DNA of 42,848 nt from CTSOIL-112 sp964293815 (lineage in GTDB: Bacteria; Pseudomonadota; Gammaproteobacteria; Burkholderiales; Burkholderiaceae): positions 1-42,848 of the forward strand of contig CAXYYC010000024.1 in NCBI GenBank assembly GCA_964293815.1. The letters are read 5' to 3'. Numbering within the stretch: position 1 is the first letter of the stretch; every line of letters begins with the position of its first letter. A program made the position numbers and the translations under genes. Under the pieces are notes generated by a model, which saw only the letters and a list, made by a program, of their open reading frames with translations, searched no databases and was not told the origin of the DNA. Below, piece after piece: positions 19,401 to 26,159 of the stretch.

Positions 19401-19714
19401 TCGAGCTGATTGCACAGACCTTTGGGGATATTTCTACCCGTGAAGAACAGGTGGTGTACATCAATCATTTAGTAACCATTCTACGAAATAACGATGTAGT
19501 TATGGCTCAGATTGAAAATAATCCTGAATCCACAGCCTTGCAAGGTAATTTGCCATCGGCAACGAAAGGCGCAATTATTCAAGCACTGACCTCACATCAA
19601 GACTTATCAGCATTGTTGCTCAAGACCGATGCACAAGCGATGCAGAATGTGATCAAGGTGCTGTATAAATTGCTTAAAGATGGTGAAACCATTGATGTGC
19701 ATCGTCTAACATAA
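16430..19714 (+). CDS. hsdR: Type I restriction-modification system, endonuclease/translocase subunit
   Basis: Motor and nuclease of the restriction complex. 1094 residues from the ATG at 16430, which has AGGGGA six bases upstream; an in-frame ATG at 16367 lacks such a site and would add 21 unlikely residues. The N-terminal PD-(D/E)XK nuclease shows Asp144 in ILDLV and Glu158-Ile-Lys160. The SF2 helicase motor has Walker A GSGKTS (323-328), DEAH in VIDEAHTSQTG, TAT in FAFTATPK, and the late motifs NKFQTGFDQP and QTLSRLNRT. A helical C-terminal region follows, for contact with the methylase. All catalytic motifs are intact, so the system is probably active. The transposase gene begins 12 bp after its stop. 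Confidence 0.96.
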   Translation: MNILTDKAHYESHLEAYIVQKLQAQGWVVGQSKNYHTEYALYPEDLITWIQATQPEKWEKLQALNGSNTEKRIIDRLDDELNKKGTIHIFRNGFSMAGAGTIDLSESAPEDGRNQAVIDRYNANILRVVPQLKYHPSKDAGILDLVFFINGLPMATVEIKTEFNQSLEDAIEQYKNDRKPLDPKTRRKEPLLTPKRGAIVHFALSESEIAMTTALDGESTYFLPFNKGNQGHAGNPPADVAKGEDYPVAYFWDYVCQRDNWLKIFHNFVYVEKKNKVDLYGNWMVQERLIFPRYHQFDAVNKIIADVQEKGVGLNYLCEHSAGSGKTSTISWVCHSLVRLRHNDGTPFYNSVIVVTDRTVLDDQLQEAIQQLDHQKGLIAAINRDDKEHAGKSKSKQLEDALLSNKQIIIVTIQTFPHVMEAILTNTSLSDRNYGIVIDEAHTSQTGSTASKLQATLALQSGEAMANLTVEELLEQIQKARVQSKNISHFAFTATPKHSTKMLFGRTKNGEPASDDNLPESFHLYPQRQAIDEGFILDVLQGYVPYKTAFKLGGDAVDDDKRVNSKAAKKALARWMALHATNVTQKVQFIIQHFHHNVANLLNGQAKAMIVTSSRPAAARYKIALEKYIEDNPEYSAYRVLVAFSGKLTGKQISHEADGDNENGALFQVGEDAEFTEANMNADAPNSDLRIAFDRPEYRLMVVANKFQTGFDQPKLCAMYIDKVIANEVEVVQTLSRLNRTTTGKDQTFVIDFVNDPEWILKCFKKYDNGAKMVDVQDPNVVYTIKDNIEELDLITEDDLEEFKAARFKTIRDISNHDFKETTHPDLFKATDRVARLFNQKLKMLKQAIELQETAFDQAKADGNDEGAEKAEFERKQLDVELQTLMRFKGNLDKFGRIYSYVAQLIDFGDPELENFSAFTKLLSKRLNGMSAKEIDISGLVLTGFGIFKKKLKTDDTDHPEADEPQSLAPIQGTANGDLQPNKMTYLKEVIELIAQTFGDISTREEQVVYINHLVTILRNNDVVMAQIENNPESTALQGNLPSATKGAIIQALTSHQDLSALLLKTDAQAMQNVIKVLYKLLKDGETIDVHRLT

Positions 19715-19726
19715 CGGAGTATTAGA

Positions 19727-21076
19727 ATGATTGATATTCTGCAACTGGAAGGTGTACAGCCGATAGATTACCGTAATGAAGATGGCTGTATTATGATTAC
19801 CGTACAGCCAAGCGGTGAGCATTTGGAAACATGCCCTGAATGCGGCGGACGTTTATACAAACACGGTCAGCGTATCAATCATTTTGCTGATACCCCTTTG
19901 CAGATGCAACCAGTAAAAATTGAGGTGATACGAACACGCTATCGCTGTTCTGAATGCAAAAGCATGATTAGCCCTCAACTCAGCTTCTTGGATGAAAAAC
20001 GTAGAGCGACCCATCGGTTGATTCAACAAGTACGCAAGCGTTGTTTAGATCGAACCTTTACGCAGCTTGCCGAAGATACGGGTGTAGTCGTGAACACCAT
20101 TAAAAACATTACGCTCGATTTCGTGGAGGAATTAGAACGAGATATTAAGTTTGAAACTCCAACGATTATGGGTATTGATGAACTTAAATTGATGGGAACA
20201 TATCGCTGTGTCATCACCAACCTTGCTATGAACAGCTTATATGATATGTTGCCTGAAAGAACTCAAGATACATTGATACCATACTTCGCCAAACTGCCTG
20301 ATGCAGAAAAAGTAGAATGGATTTGTAGTGATATGTGGCGACCCTTCAAAAAGTCATTCCGTCTGCACCTACCAAATGCCAAGTTGGTTATTGATAAGTT
20401 TCATGTAGTGAGAATGGCAAGTGAAGCTTTAGACACTGAACGTAAAACATTACAAAGTAGCTTGGATCGCGATGCCCGACTGAATATGAAAAAACATTTG
20501 CGATGGATACTGCTTAGACGACCAAATTCATTGACCGAAGATCAACAAAGAATTTTAGGAAATTTAGAAAAATGGCATCCTGAATTTAAGGAAGCTTATG
20601 ACCTCAAAGAGCAGTTTTATAATATTTATGAAGCAACAACCAAAGACGATGCCATACAAAGGTTTCATGAATGGGAAAGCAGTATTCCCAAATATTTAAA
20701 GTCTTTCCGTGACGTTGCTAAAACTGTGAATAATAACTTTGAGGATATATTCACCTATTGGGATGCGCCAATAAGAATTACCAATGCTTATACTGAGGGG
20801 CATAATGGTATTACAAGGGTCGCAAATCGAATGGGACGAGGATATACCTTTGAGGTGCTTCGAGCAAAAATGTTATATAACAAAGTGGCTCGATCTATTA
20901 CAACTTTAAAGACTCCATCATCTTCATTAAAATCAACCAAAGGTTATGAGGGTTTAACTGCATTTCCAACCAAGCAAGAGAAAACTAAGTTGGAATATGG
21001 CGCTTATATTCCAACCTTGGTTGAATTGTATGGCGGTGATGAAGATTTGGATGAAGAATTAATTTCAACCATATAA
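19727..21076 (+). CDS. ISL3-family transposase, last gene of the hsd operon
   Basis: DDE transposase of 449 residues. An N-terminal zinc ribbon (Cys36, Cys39, Cys74, Cys77) precedes a helix-turn-helix (about 110-128, FTQLAEDTGVVVNTIKNI). The catalytic domain has probable acidic residues Asp151 (GIDE), Asp202 (SDMW) and Glu357 (TEGHNG). The ATG lies 12 bp after the hsdR stop with GGAG before it, so it is read as part of the restriction operon rather than from its own promoter. The right inverted repeat overlaps the stop codon. The reading frame is full length with no frameshift. No second IS-like inverted repeat was seen just upstream of the gene, so it does not form a short IS by itself; the nearest matching end is beyond hsdM. 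Confidence 0.93.
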   Translation: MIDILQLEGVQPIDYRNEDGCIMITVQPSGEHLETCPECGGRLYKHGQRINHFADTPLQMQPVKIEVIRTRYRCSECKSMISPQLSFLDEKRRATHRLIQQVRKRCLDRTFTQLAEDTGVVVNTIKNITLDFVEELERDIKFETPTIMGIDELKLMGTYRCVITNLAMNSLYDMLPERTQDTLIPYFAKLPDAEKVEWICSDMWRPFKKSFRLHLPNAKLVIDKFHVVRMASEALDTERKTLQSSLDRDARLNMKKHLRWILLRRPNSLTEDQQRILGNLEKWHPEFKEAYDLKEQFYNIYEATTKDDAIQRFHEWESSIPKYLKSFRDVAKTVNNNFEDIFTYWDAPIRITNAYTEGHNGITRVANRMGRGYTFEVLRAKMLYNKVARSITTLKTPSSSLKSTKGYEGLTAFPTKQEKTKLEYGAYIPTLVELYGGDEDLDEELISTI

Positions 21077-21087
21077 TGCAAATAGCC
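21064..21087 (-). repeat. Right terminal inverted repeat
   Basis: Reads GGCTATTTGCATT outward-in on the minus strand, like the left end. It contains an inverted copy of the 19-bp motif (TATGGTTGAA variant, 21064-21082) and overlaps the transposase stop codon (21074-21076). Confidence 0.85.
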
Positions 21088-21095
21088 TTTATTTT
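21088..21095. repeat. Right 8-bp target-site duplication of the transposon
   Basis: TTTATTTT, identical to 12786-12793, directly outside the right inverted repeat and 30 bp from the aroQ stop. Confidence 0.85.
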
Positions 21096-21124
21096 TATGA
21101 TCTATAAGCTACCAATGCACTCAT

Positions 21125-21571
21125 TTAAGCAGATTTTGTATTCAATTTTTGCGCCCAATAGAATAAAGCCGCTTCATAGCCATAAGCGCCTAAACCGCAG
21201 ATGACCCCAACCGCCAAATCAGACATAAAAGAATGATGACGGAACGGCTCGCGTTGATGCACATTGGACAAGTGCACTTCGATAAACGGAATTGCCACAC
21301 CCGCGAGTGCATCACGAACCGCCACGCTGGTGTGCGTGAATGCCGCTGGATTAATGATGATGGCTTGGTGTTGCCCGCGCGCACGGTGAATCGCTTCGAC
21401 GATTTCGCCTTCGTGGTTACTCTGAAATATTTGCACGGCAAGGCCTAATTTCTGTGCCCGCTGTTGCAAACCTTGGTTCACATCCGCCAAAGTTTGTGAA
21501 CCATATACCTCGGGTTCGCGTGTGCCCAATAAATTTAAATTCGGACCGTGAATCACTAAAATACTGTTCAT
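21125..21571 (-). CDS. aroQ: 3-dehydroquinate dehydratase, type II
   Basis: Third step of the shikimate pathway, dehydration of 3-dehydroquinate. The 148-residue flavodoxin-like protein has HGPNLNLLGTREPEVYG with catalytic Tyr23 and Arg17, INPAAFTH (73-80) and His100 in EVHLSNVHQREPFRHHS. An ATG two codons earlier (21577) is possible, but AAAAGAG has proper spacing only for 21571. In betaproteobacteria aroQ usually precedes accB; here the transposon begins 30 bp past its stop. No terminator is seen in that short remainder. Confidence 0.95.
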   Translation of the reverse strand: MNSILVIHGPNLNLLGTREPEVYGSQTLADVNQGLQQRAQKLGLAVQIFQSNHEGEIVEAIHRARGQHQAIIINPAAFTHTSVAVRDALAGVAIPFIEVHLSNVHQREPFRHHSFMSDLAVGVICGLGAYGYEAALFYWAQKLNTKSA

Positions 21572-21717
21572 AATCATCTCTTTTGCTGATTTTTACTGCT
21601 GTTTTAATGTCATTATGAATCCCGCATATCAATACGCATCATTCATGAATTGACATTTTAACGAGCGTTACCAAATTTTACATGCGGATTGAGTTCATAT
21701 ACACGAAAAAATGAATA

Positions 21718-22197
21718 TTACACCGCATTATCATCCGTAACCACCCAAAGAATACTCAAACCAACACCCGTGAGTTCGCTCATCGCGTCCTTGAGTGTAT
21801 CCATGATGGGAAACAACATTTTGCTCTGCATCGCATCGCTGCGTATCAACCACACTTGTGGCACTGAACCGTCCTGCGCATCCAATTGCGCCTGTAGCCG
21901 GTCAGCATACTCGCCGGTGATGTCGTACAGCGCGTCTAAATTGTGCCCAAAATAGTCAGGAAAATGCAATCGTGCGGCCAATAGCGCCAATACATCGGGT
22001 GCGTCAGCCGCTTTGCGCACATCTACCGTGAGCACATCCGCGCCCAAAGCGACGGTATACACCACCAAATAATCACCCACACTATCACCAACATGACTGG
22101 CAGCCGCTGTTGACTCAGACGCTTCTGGCAAACGGCACTCGACCCATTTACCCACGATGCGCGACCATAATTCGGTTTTAATTGGACTCATATTCAT
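21718..22197 (-). CDS. Barstar-family ribonuclease inhibitor
   Basis: 159 residues. The barstar core is visible in the second half: LHFPDYFGHNLDALYD (78-92), which in barstar holds the helix and aspartates that plug the RNase active site. The first half (1-55) is extra compared with the 90-residue classical inhibitor. Its ATG overlaps the stop of the RNase gene by four bases (ATGA), so it is translationally coupled to its probable target. No signal peptide is seen, fitting a cytoplasmic immunity protein that protects the cell from its own RNase before export. Assignment rests on the motif plus the neighbour. Confidence 0.82.
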   Translation of the reverse strand: MNMSPIKTELWSRIVGKWVECRLPEASESTAAASHVGDSVGDYLVVYTVALGADVLTVDVRKAADAPDVLALLAARLHFPDYFGHNLDALYDITGEYADRLQAQLDAQDGSVPQVWLIRSDAMQSKMLFPIMDTLKDAMSELTGVGLSILWVVTDDNAV

Positions 22198-22766
22198 TCC
22201 ATCCTTACCCGCGCGAAACTGCGGTAGTGGTCGCTGGTGTAATAGTATTCGCCGCTGCTTGCATTGTCACCCGTCGTTCCTTGACCGGAAACAATGCGAC
22301 GCGCACCGCGATTATCCGCACCGGGGGTCGGCACAGTGTATTCTTGATAATAGCCGCGCGGCTGGCTGGGCAAAATCCGTTCGCGGTTGCTGAATGCCTG
22401 ACCGTCTTGCCGATAAGGAAAGCTGGCACGCTTTTGAATCATGCCAATCACCGTTTGCGCTTCTTTAGGCAAAGCCGCGTAGTCTATTGTGCCGATGCCT
22501 TCGGCGTAATCAACCTTGGCATCAGCACTGACTTTAGCGCTGGAGGATTCGCCAGAGTATTTAGCCGAACCGCTATTACCGTCTTTATTGCTTTTTGCAT
22601 TGACCTCTGACCTCGCACCATCGTTGGCGCGACTGTTGCTGGCCGTGGTTTTTTGCGCGGCAACGGTCGCGTTTGCGCCTGAGCTTAAATGATAAATACG
22701 AAAACATGCCGCCAGCAAGGCCAGCGACAGCACCACAACCAGAATCTGTAAAGTCCGACGCGTCAT
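22194..22766 (-). CDS. Exported barnase-like (N1/T1 family) ribonuclease
   Basis: 190 residues. The N-terminus is a signal segment (about 5-20) ending LLAAC, a good lipobox with Cys21, so the protein may be a lipoprotein or simply secreted. A Ser/Ala/Lys-rich linker (about 28-85) leads to the RNase domain (about 88-188): FSNRERILP, GYYQEYTVPTPG with Glu142, NRGARRIVSG with Arg156/157, and YTSDHYRSF with His180. These match the general base, phosphate-binding arginine and general acid of RNase Sa/barnase, so it should be active on RNA. GAGG precedes the ATG. It follows the PEBP gene by about 21 bp and overlaps the barstar gene. Confidence 0.85.
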   Translation of the reverse strand: MTRRTLQILVVVLSLALLAACFRIYHLSSGANATVAAQKTTASNSRANDGARSEVNAKSNKDGNSGSAKYSGESSSAKVSADAKVDYAEGIGTIDYAALPKEAQTVIGMIQKRASFPYRQDGQAFSNRERILPSQPRGYYQEYTVPTPGADNRGARRIVSGQGTTGDNASSGEYYYTSDHYRSFARVRME

Positions 22767-22787
22767 AAATCCTCAATAAATTCTCAA

Positions 22788-23522
22788 TTAGCTCGGTTCT
22801 GCGGGATTGGCCGTAGCAACATCGCCCGTACCGTCGCCGATGCCGCCCGTGCCGCTGTCAATCGACAGCGCCGAAGCCAAACGCGGCGTGAGCGTGTATA
22901 CGCCCGACCAACTGGCCTGATCCAACACATGTCCTTCCATACGGCGTTGTACCGCGCTGATATTGAGTTTACTCGCCAGAGGCATACTCAATTCAGGGAT
23001 ATCCAAGGCGTACAAGGTAAAGGTGTATTTGTGCACGATGGAGTCATTCCACGGCGGACATGGGCCGTCGTAACCGTAGTAGTCACCTGCCATATCATGG
23101 TCGTTGGCGAACCAGTGGGTATAGTCGTTGATGCCGTGGCGCATCAGCGTTTCGCTGAATTCTTTGATCGGCACAACAGGGCCGGCTTTACCGCGCGGGG
23201 TCACTTGATTGGAAAACTGTCCGGCGGCGATTTCGCGCATGGATGCAGGAATATTGATCAAAATCCAGTGGATGAATTCATCACGCGGCAAATCCGCAGG
23301 CACTTCGCGATCAACTTGATTCACATCCGTCGGGTCGGTCGGGGCACTGTCGTCCACGCACAGCACCACGAAGGATTGCGTGCCTTCGGGTACTTCTGCC
23401 CATGCCAGATGAGGGTTTTTATTGTCTGCAAAGCGCACACGCACCTTTTGATCAATTTGCGCAAAGGCAAACTCCGCTGGAATCACGCCATTATCGGGAA
23501 AACTGTCGCTGTGAAGTTTCAT
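22788..23522 (-). CDS. PEBP / YbhB-YbcL family protein (Raf-kinase-inhibitor-like)
   Basis: 244 residues from the ATG at 23522, which has AAGGAG eight bases upstream; the frame stays open to 23606 but lacks a better site. Phosphatidylethanolamine-binding protein fold: FVVLCVDDSAP (ligand pocket DxDAP-like), DEFIHWILINIP, and the GPCPPWNDSIVHKYTFTLYALD signature. No signal peptide is visible, so probably cytoplasmic. It is longer than E. coli YbhB (158) through inserts and a C-terminal Gly/Thr-rich tail. The function of bacterial members is poorly known. It heads a minus-strand unit with the RNase and barstar genes. Confidence 0.85.
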   Translation of the reverse strand: MKLHSDSFPDNGVIPAEFAFAQIDQKVRVRFADNKNPHLAWAEVPEGTQSFVVLCVDDSAPTDPTDVNQVDREVPADLPRDEFIHWILINIPASMREIAAGQFSNQVTPRGKAGPVVPIKEFSETLMRHGINDYTHWFANDHDMAGDYYGYDGPCPPWNDSIVHKYTFTLYALDIPELSMPLASKLNISAVQRRMEGHVLDQASWSGVYTLTPRLASALSIDSGTGGIGDGTGDVATANPAEPS

Positions 23523-23883
23523 ATAGTGCACTCCTTTTGATCCAATACGATTCTCACGCTCACTATCATCGAGCCATTTGTATTTTAGCAGTAGAAGCCA
23601 TCGCACGCATGGAACATTTTGAAATATAAGGAATTAAGGAAGCACAGAATAATTCACATCGTCGGCGCTGGTTAATTGGCACGATGAGATTGGCGCGATG
23701 AGTCACGGAATACGGCGAGTTTATAGGGATTTATAGACCAACATCACAATCAAATGAATCATGCGCGGCCTGAATTTTTTCGCCAGTCAACCTCTTGTAA
23801 GTAAATTTGCATAAAGTACCCTAACTGGATGAATCCTATCAAGAAAACACTGAATTTCATATTGTCAATTAAGGAGGTTACTC
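23523..23883. promoter_or_regulatory. Divergent PEBP / prpB intergenic region with a tandem 14-bp repeat
   Basis: About 360 bp without a gene. It holds two adjoining copies of ATTGGCRCGATGAG at 23675-23688 and 23689-23702 with one difference, a possible regulator site. No confident -35/-10 pair was found. A strong AAGGAGG ribosome site for prpB lies at its right end. No prpR-type regulator gene is next to the operon. Confidence 0.4.
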
Positions 23884-24765
23884 ATGAGTTCACTCACAGC
23901 TGGTCAGCGTTTTCGGCAAGCCCTAAAAGAAGAATCACCATTACAGATCGTCGGCGCAATCAATGCCAATCACGCTCTGCTCGCGCAACAAGCCGGATTC
24001 AAAGCCATCTACGTCTCTGGCGGCGGTGTCGCCGCAGGCTCACTCGGTGTACCTGATTTGGGTATTACTGGTTTGGAAGACGTGCTGATTGACGCGCGCC
24101 GCATCACCGACATTTGCGATTTGCCTTTGCTGGTGGATGTGGACACTGGTTTTGGCCCATCGGCATTCAACGTTGCCCGCACCACCAAAAGCATGATCAA
24201 GGCCGGTGTTGCCGCCATGCACATCGAAGATCAAGTGGGCGCGAAGCGTTGCGGCCATCGTCCGAACAAGGCCATCGTCCCAGCCGACGAAATGGTGGAT
24301 CGCATCAAAGCCGCCGTGGATGCGCGTACCGATGAGTCATTCTTCATCATGGCGCGTACCGACGCCATTGCCTCCGAAGGTTTGGACGCCGCCATCGAAC
24401 GCGCCGCTCAGTACATCGAAGCAGGCGCAGATGGCCTGTTTCCCGAAGCCGCAATTACCTTGGAGATGTACGACGCCTTCGTTAAAGCCTTGCCGAATGT
24501 ACCGATTTTGGCGAATTTGACCGAATTTGGGCAAACGCCATTGTTCACCACCGACGAATTACGCGACGTTGGCGTGGCCATGACGCTGTACCCATTGTCC
24601 GCATTCCGCGCGGCGAATAAAGCGGCGCTGAACGTCTATAACAGCCTGCGCCAAAACGGCACACAATCCGGCGTGGTGGACACCATGCAAACCCGCATGG
24701 AGCTGTACGCATCCATTGGCTACCAAGCCTACGAAGACAAGCTGGATTTATTCCTGAAAAAATAA
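23884..24765 (+). CDS. prpB: 2-methylisocitrate lyase
   Basis: Splits 2-methylisocitrate into pyruvate and succinate, the last step of the 2-methylcitrate cycle for propionate use. Isocitrate-lyase superfamily barrel of 293 residues with YVSGGGVAAGS (43-53), VDVDTGFG (84-91, metal-binding aspartates) and KRCGH (121-125) with catalytic Cys123. A full-strength ribosome site (AAGGAGG) precedes the ATG. First gene of the prpB-prpC-acnD series. Confidence 0.96.
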   Translation: MSSLTAGQRFRQALKEESPLQIVGAINANHALLAQQAGFKAIYVSGGGVAAGSLGVPDLGITGLEDVLIDARRITDICDLPLLVDVDTGFGPSAFNVARTTKSMIKAGVAAMHIEDQVGAKRCGHRPNKAIVPADEMVDRIKAAVDARTDESFFIMARTDAIASEGLDAAIERAAQYIEAGADGLFPEAAITLEMYDAFVKALPNVPILANLTEFGQTPLFTTDELRDVGVAMTLYPLSAFRAANKAALNVYNSLRQNGTQSGVVDTMQTRMELYASIGYQAYEDKLDLFLKK

Positions 24766-24811
24766 TGTTCCACCCTTATTGATTAACCTTAACCTCATGG
24801 AGACAAAGACA

Positions 24812-25972
24812 ATGAGCAAAGAAACTGCAACCCCCGCAACATTCAAGCCGAAAAAATCCGTTGCCCTCTCCGGCGTAGCCGCAGGCAATACCGCGCTGTG
24901 TACCGTTGGTCGTTCGGGCAACGATTTACACTACCGTGGTTACGACATCATGGACTTGGCACTCAAATGCGAATTCGAAGAAGTCGCGCATTTATTGGTG
25001 CACGGTAGCTTGCCGACCAAAACCCAATTGGCCAACTACAAAGCCAAATTGCAACGCATGCGTGGTATTCCGCAAGCGGTCAAAGTTGCGTTAGAGCAAT
25101 TACCGCCATCCGCCCATCCAATGGACGTGATGCGCACCGGTGTATCGGTTCTGGGCTGCGTCACCCCTGAGAAGGATGACCACAACTACGCTGGCGCACG
25201 CGATATTGCCGACAAATTGATGGCTTGCCATTCATCGATCTTATTGTACTGGTACCATTTCGCGCACAATGGCAAACGCATTGATGTGGAAACCGATGAT
25301 GACTCAATCGGCGGTCACTTCCTGACTCTGTTGCACGGCAAAAAATGCCCTGATTCATGGGTTAAAGCCATGCACATCTCATTGATTTTGTATGCAGAAC
25401 ATGAGTTTAACGCGTCCACCTTCGCCTCTCGCGTGGTTGCAGGTACGGGTTCAGATATGTACTCATCCATCTGTGCCGGTATCGGTGCGTTGCGCGGTCC
25501 AAAACACGGCGGCGCGAACGAAGTGGCATTTGAAATCCAACAGCGCTACGCCTCACCAGACGAAGCAGAAGCCGACATCCGCGCACGCGTTGAACGCAAA
25601 GAAGTCGTGATTGGCTTTGGTCATCCTGTGTACACCATCGCCGACCCGCGCAACGTCGTGATCAAAAAAGTCGCGCACGACTTGGGCAAAGAGCAAGGCG
25701 ATATGCGCATGTACGACGTGGCCGAGCGCCTCGAATCCGTGATGTGGGAAATCAAAAAAATGTTCCCGAATCTGGACTGGTTCTCAGCGGTTTCATACAA
25801 CTTGATGGGCGTACCGACTGCCATGTTCACGCCATTGTTCGTGGTTTCACGCACCGCAGGCTGGAGCGCACACGTTATCGAACAGCGTCAGGACAACAAA
25901 ATCATCCGTCCAAGTGCGAACTACACAGGGCCGGAAGATTTGAAATTCGTTGCCATTGGCCGACGTAAATAA
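24812..25972 (+). CDS. prpC: 2-methylcitrate synthase
   Basis: Condenses propionyl-CoA with oxaloacetate. The 386-residue citrate-synthase-fold protein has catalytic His231 (GPKHGGANE), His270 (GFGHPVYT) and Asp321 (NLDWFSA), matching the triad of Salmonella PrpC. The frame can be opened upstream to TTG 24779 or ATG 24797, but GGAG nine bases before ATG 24812 and the family N-terminus support this start. It follows prpB by 46 bp. Confidence 0.95.
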   Translation: MSKETATPATFKPKKSVALSGVAAGNTALCTVGRSGNDLHYRGYDIMDLALKCEFEEVAHLLVHGSLPTKTQLANYKAKLQRMRGIPQAVKVALEQLPPSAHPMDVMRTGVSVLGCVTPEKDDHNYAGARDIADKLMACHSSILLYWYHFAHNGKRIDVETDDDSIGGHFLTLLHGKKCPDSWVKAMHISLILYAEHEFNASTFASRVVAGTGSDMYSSICAGIGALRGPKHGGANEVAFEIQQRYASPDEAEADIRARVERKEVVIGFGHPVYTIADPRNVVIKKVAHDLGKEQGDMRMYDVAERLESVMWEIKKMFPNLDWFSAVSYNLMGVPTAMFTPLFVVSRTAGWSAHVIEQRQDNKIIRPSANYTGPEDLKFVAIGRRK

Positions 25973-25987
25973 TCACACCGTCATCGG

Positions 25988-26012
25988 CTGGGGCGGTGTT
26001 TCATCGCCCCAG
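25988..26012 (+). terminator. Hairpin after prpC, weak terminator or processing site
   Basis: CTGGGGCG (25988-25995) and CGCCCCAG (26005-26012) form an 8-bp GC-rich stem followed by TTACTTT. The T tract is imperfect; since acnD follows on the same strand, it may only lower read-through. Confidence 0.45.
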
Positions 26013-26159
26013 TTACTTTAAACAGAATTAAACAGAACGCAATACCCTTAACAGTCTTTATTCCCGCGCAAGCGCACCAATAGCGATCCGCCACTTTCGT
26101 CGGAATACGGTTTGTCACCACACTGATTTTTATATTTTATATTGAGGGAATTTTCACAC

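Larger units (their letters stand above)
12794..21087 (+). mobile_element. ISL3-type transposon carrying a complete type I restriction-modification operon
   Basis: An 8294-bp unit bounded by inverted repeats (left 12794-12817, right 21064-21087), whose outer 13 bases GGCTATTTGCATT are identical, and by an exact 8-bp direct repeat TTTATTTT. It contains, all on the plus strand, hsdM, hsdS, hsdR and a DDE transposase of ISL3 type as the last gene. The right repeat overlaps the transposase stop codon, as is common for compact IS ends. The interior is visibly more AT-rich than its neighbours and uses different codons. It interrupts the aroQ-accB neighbourhood. Ends and duplication are seen directly; the ISL3 assignment rests on transposase motifs and duplication length; mobility as one unit is inferred. 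Only one transposase gene is present, so this is not a composite of two IS copies. Confidence 0.88.

Noticed and set aside
12981..19714. Degraded or inactive restriction system
   Set aside because: All three genes are full length with intact catalytic motifs (NPPF, D-EIK, GSGKTS, DEAH), with no internal stops.
19727..21087. A simple ISL3 insertion sequence placed downstream of hsdR
   Set aside because: No matching inverted repeat or second TTTATTTT was found just upstream of the transposase; the matching end and duplication lie before hsdM.
23676..23702. TGGCAC followed by GATTGG, considered as a sigma-54 promoter for prpB
   Set aside because: The second element does not fit TTGCA at the fixed spacing. 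The sequence is better explained as a 14-bp tandem repeat.
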